DNA of 6,127 bases. Source: Coriobacteriales bacterium (GTDB lineage Bacteria > Actinomycetota > Coriobacteriia > Coriobacteriales > UBA8131). The notes under the pieces are model-generated. The model was not told where the DNA came from and searched no databases. It worked only from the letters and a program-made list of their open reading frames with translations. Shown here one piece after another: positions 5,116-6,127 of this stretch. Both the position numbers and the translations under genes were made by a program. The first letter of the stretch is position 1, and every line of letters starts with the position of its first letter. The stretch covers positions 1 through 6,127 of the forward strand of contig JAIRZP010000102.1 of assembly GCA_031267175.1 (NCBI GenBank). Direction: 5' to 3'.

Positions 5116-6127
5116 TTAAGCCATATGCGACCGCGCGGGATAGATATGTCCTTCCTTCATGACAAAGGCGCAATCGCGGAGAGCACTGGGGTCGTGGAGC
5201 AGATCGCGTGGCCAAGCGGCAATATCTGCCACTTTGCCCGGTTCAATCGTGCCGGTGAACTCGCTGATACCGCATATCTCCGCATTGTTCTTTGTTGCTG
5301 CCTCAAGTGCACGATAGGGGTCGAGGCCGTTAGCGAGCCAGGAAGCATACTCCCAGCCATTCTCATAGTTGTGATGGATGGCTACCATATCCGTGCCATA
5401 GCCGAGCTTGATACCGCTTTGACAGATGATCTCCCGTCCCGCCCGTAACTGTTCTCGATACCGCAGGAGCTTCTCCCTGAATGGTGGGTCAAGCACAGCG
5501 AGTTCCGCCTCGTTGGCCTGGAGCATCTTGTCGTAGACGTTAAACGTGGGCACCAGATAGACCCCACGGGCTTCCATCTTCTGAGCGGTCTTCGCGTCAA
5601 TGAGAGAGCCGTGCTCGATACCGGAAATGCCATAGTCTATGAGTCTGTCCACCAGCTCGGCGGTATAGGCGTGAGCAGTCACCGGGATGGACAGGGCGTG
5701 TGCGGTATCAAAGATGGCAGAGAGCTCTGCGCCTGAGAGCTGAACATCCTCGGGTCCATCATGAGGCGAAGCAAAACCGCCGGTTGCCATCAGCTTGAGA
5801 AAATCAGCACCGAGCTTGACCTCATGCCGCACTGCCTTTATAAAGAAATCCGGGCCATCGCCTGTTCCGGGGTTGCGTTCGGCCAGATAATCCGCCAGAT
5901 CCGGAAACGTGCGGAAGGTCTGTGAGAAGTCTCCATGACTGCCTGTAGTGCCAAGCGCGTGCGCCGCAGCGACAATACGTGCTCCCGGAAGATGTCCTGC
6001 GGCAATAAAGCGTTTGACATCGAGGACGTGATCCTCTTGAAACCAGCCTACGGCGCGTATCGTCGTAAAGCCACCTTCCAGTGAGCGTGCCGCGGTGCGT
6101 AAGACCGCAAGCGCACGCCATCCGTCG
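5116..6127 (-). CDS. Amidohydrolase family protein, imidazolonepropionase / Xaa-Pro dipeptidase-like (N-terminus cut by window)
   Basis: The frame is open from the right edge to a TAA at 5116, giving 336 visible residues. Family members run about 400-430, so roughly 70-90 residues are missing, including the start and the first metal-binding HxH motif. Visible features of the metal-dependent TIM-barrel amidohydrolases are: GGFTTIRAVG; GARIVAAAHALGTTGSHGD; GADFLKLMATGG with the candidate carboxylated metal-bridging lysine (codon 5794-5796); VTAHAYT with a metal histidine (5671-5673); GIEHGSLID with the second histidine (5611-5613); and GYGTDMV with the catalytic aspartate (5389-5391). The C-terminal GTIEPGKVADIAAW is the family's closing beta-sandwich signature. 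These proteins hydrolyse C-N bonds in cyclic amides, N-acyl amino acids or Xaa-Pro-type dipeptides. As the first visible gene of the set it could generate the amino or imino acid used by the downstream enzymes (inference). An in-frame GTG at 5832 lies inside the conserved barrel and is not the real start. Confidence 0.92.
   Translation of the reverse strand, partial: DGWRALAVLRTAARSLEGGFTTIRAVGWFQEDHVLDVKRFIAAGHLPGARIVAAAHALGTTGSHGDFSQTFRTFPDLADYLAERNPGTGDGPDFFIKAVRHEVKLGADFLKLMATGGFASPHDGPEDVQLSGAELSAIFDTAHALSIPVTAHAYTAELVDRLIDYGISGIEHGSLIDAKTAQKMEARGVYLVPTFNVYDKMLQANEAELAVLDPPFREKLLRYREQLRAGREIICQSGIKLGYGTDMVAIHHNYENGWEYASWLANGLDPYRALEAATKNNAEICGISEFTGTIEPGKVADIAAWPRDLLHDPSALRDCAFVMKEGHIYPARSHMA

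Noticed and set aside
4996..5448. 150-codon plus-strand open frame
   Set aside because: Almost all of it is antisense to the amidohydrolase, whose minus-strand protein shows clear family motifs. The plus-strand translation resembles nothing.

Overview
The window is a single compact gene block. All six protein genes lie on the minus strand, so transcription runs from the right edge to the left. The outer two are cut by the window ends. From upstream to downstream they are: an amidohydrolase (5116 to right edge), an MmgE/PrpD-fold protein (3588-4997), an opine/octopine dehydrogenase family protein (2386-3573), an Asp/Glu racemase or maleate isomerase family protein (1674-2384), an ornithine cyclodeaminase/mu-crystallin family protein (641-1633), and a four-cluster ferredoxin-like subunit of a molybdopterin oxidoreductase (left edge to 570). 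No RNA gene, insertion sequence, CRISPR array, convincing promoter or terminator was seen. Plus-strand open frames lie across these genes and look like shadows.

Layout: the junctions, read in the direction of transcription, are 118, 14, 1, 40 and 70 bases. The three from the MmgE/PrpD gene to the cyclodeaminase-family gene are tight enough to imply one transcript. No terminator-like hairpin appears at the two wider gaps, so one operon is the simplest reading. Four starts have a clear Shine-Dalgarno sequence; the cyclodeaminase-family gene does not.

Function: five of the genes belong to families that act on amino acids, imino acids, N-carboxyalkyl amino acids (opines) or cyclic amides. One MmgE/PrpD-fold enzyme is known as an iminodisuccinate epimerase, and opine dehydrogenases and the cyclodeaminase family both work through imine/amine redox chemistry. 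My inference is a catabolic route in which a cyclic amide or peptide-like compound is opened by the amidohydrolase, isomerised or epimerised, and oxidised by the two NAD(P)-type enzymes. Electrons might also pass through the Fe-S subunit of a membrane or periplasmic molybdoenzyme whose other subunits would lie beyond the left edge. The substrate cannot be read from the sequence.

Organism: a bacterium (Shine-Dalgarno sites, operon structure) of moderately high GC, probably anaerobic or respiratorily versatile given the DmsB/PsrB-type subunit. Dehalococcoidia-like Chloroflexota or Clostridia/Peptococcaceae-type anaerobes often carry such family combinations, but this is a weak guess.
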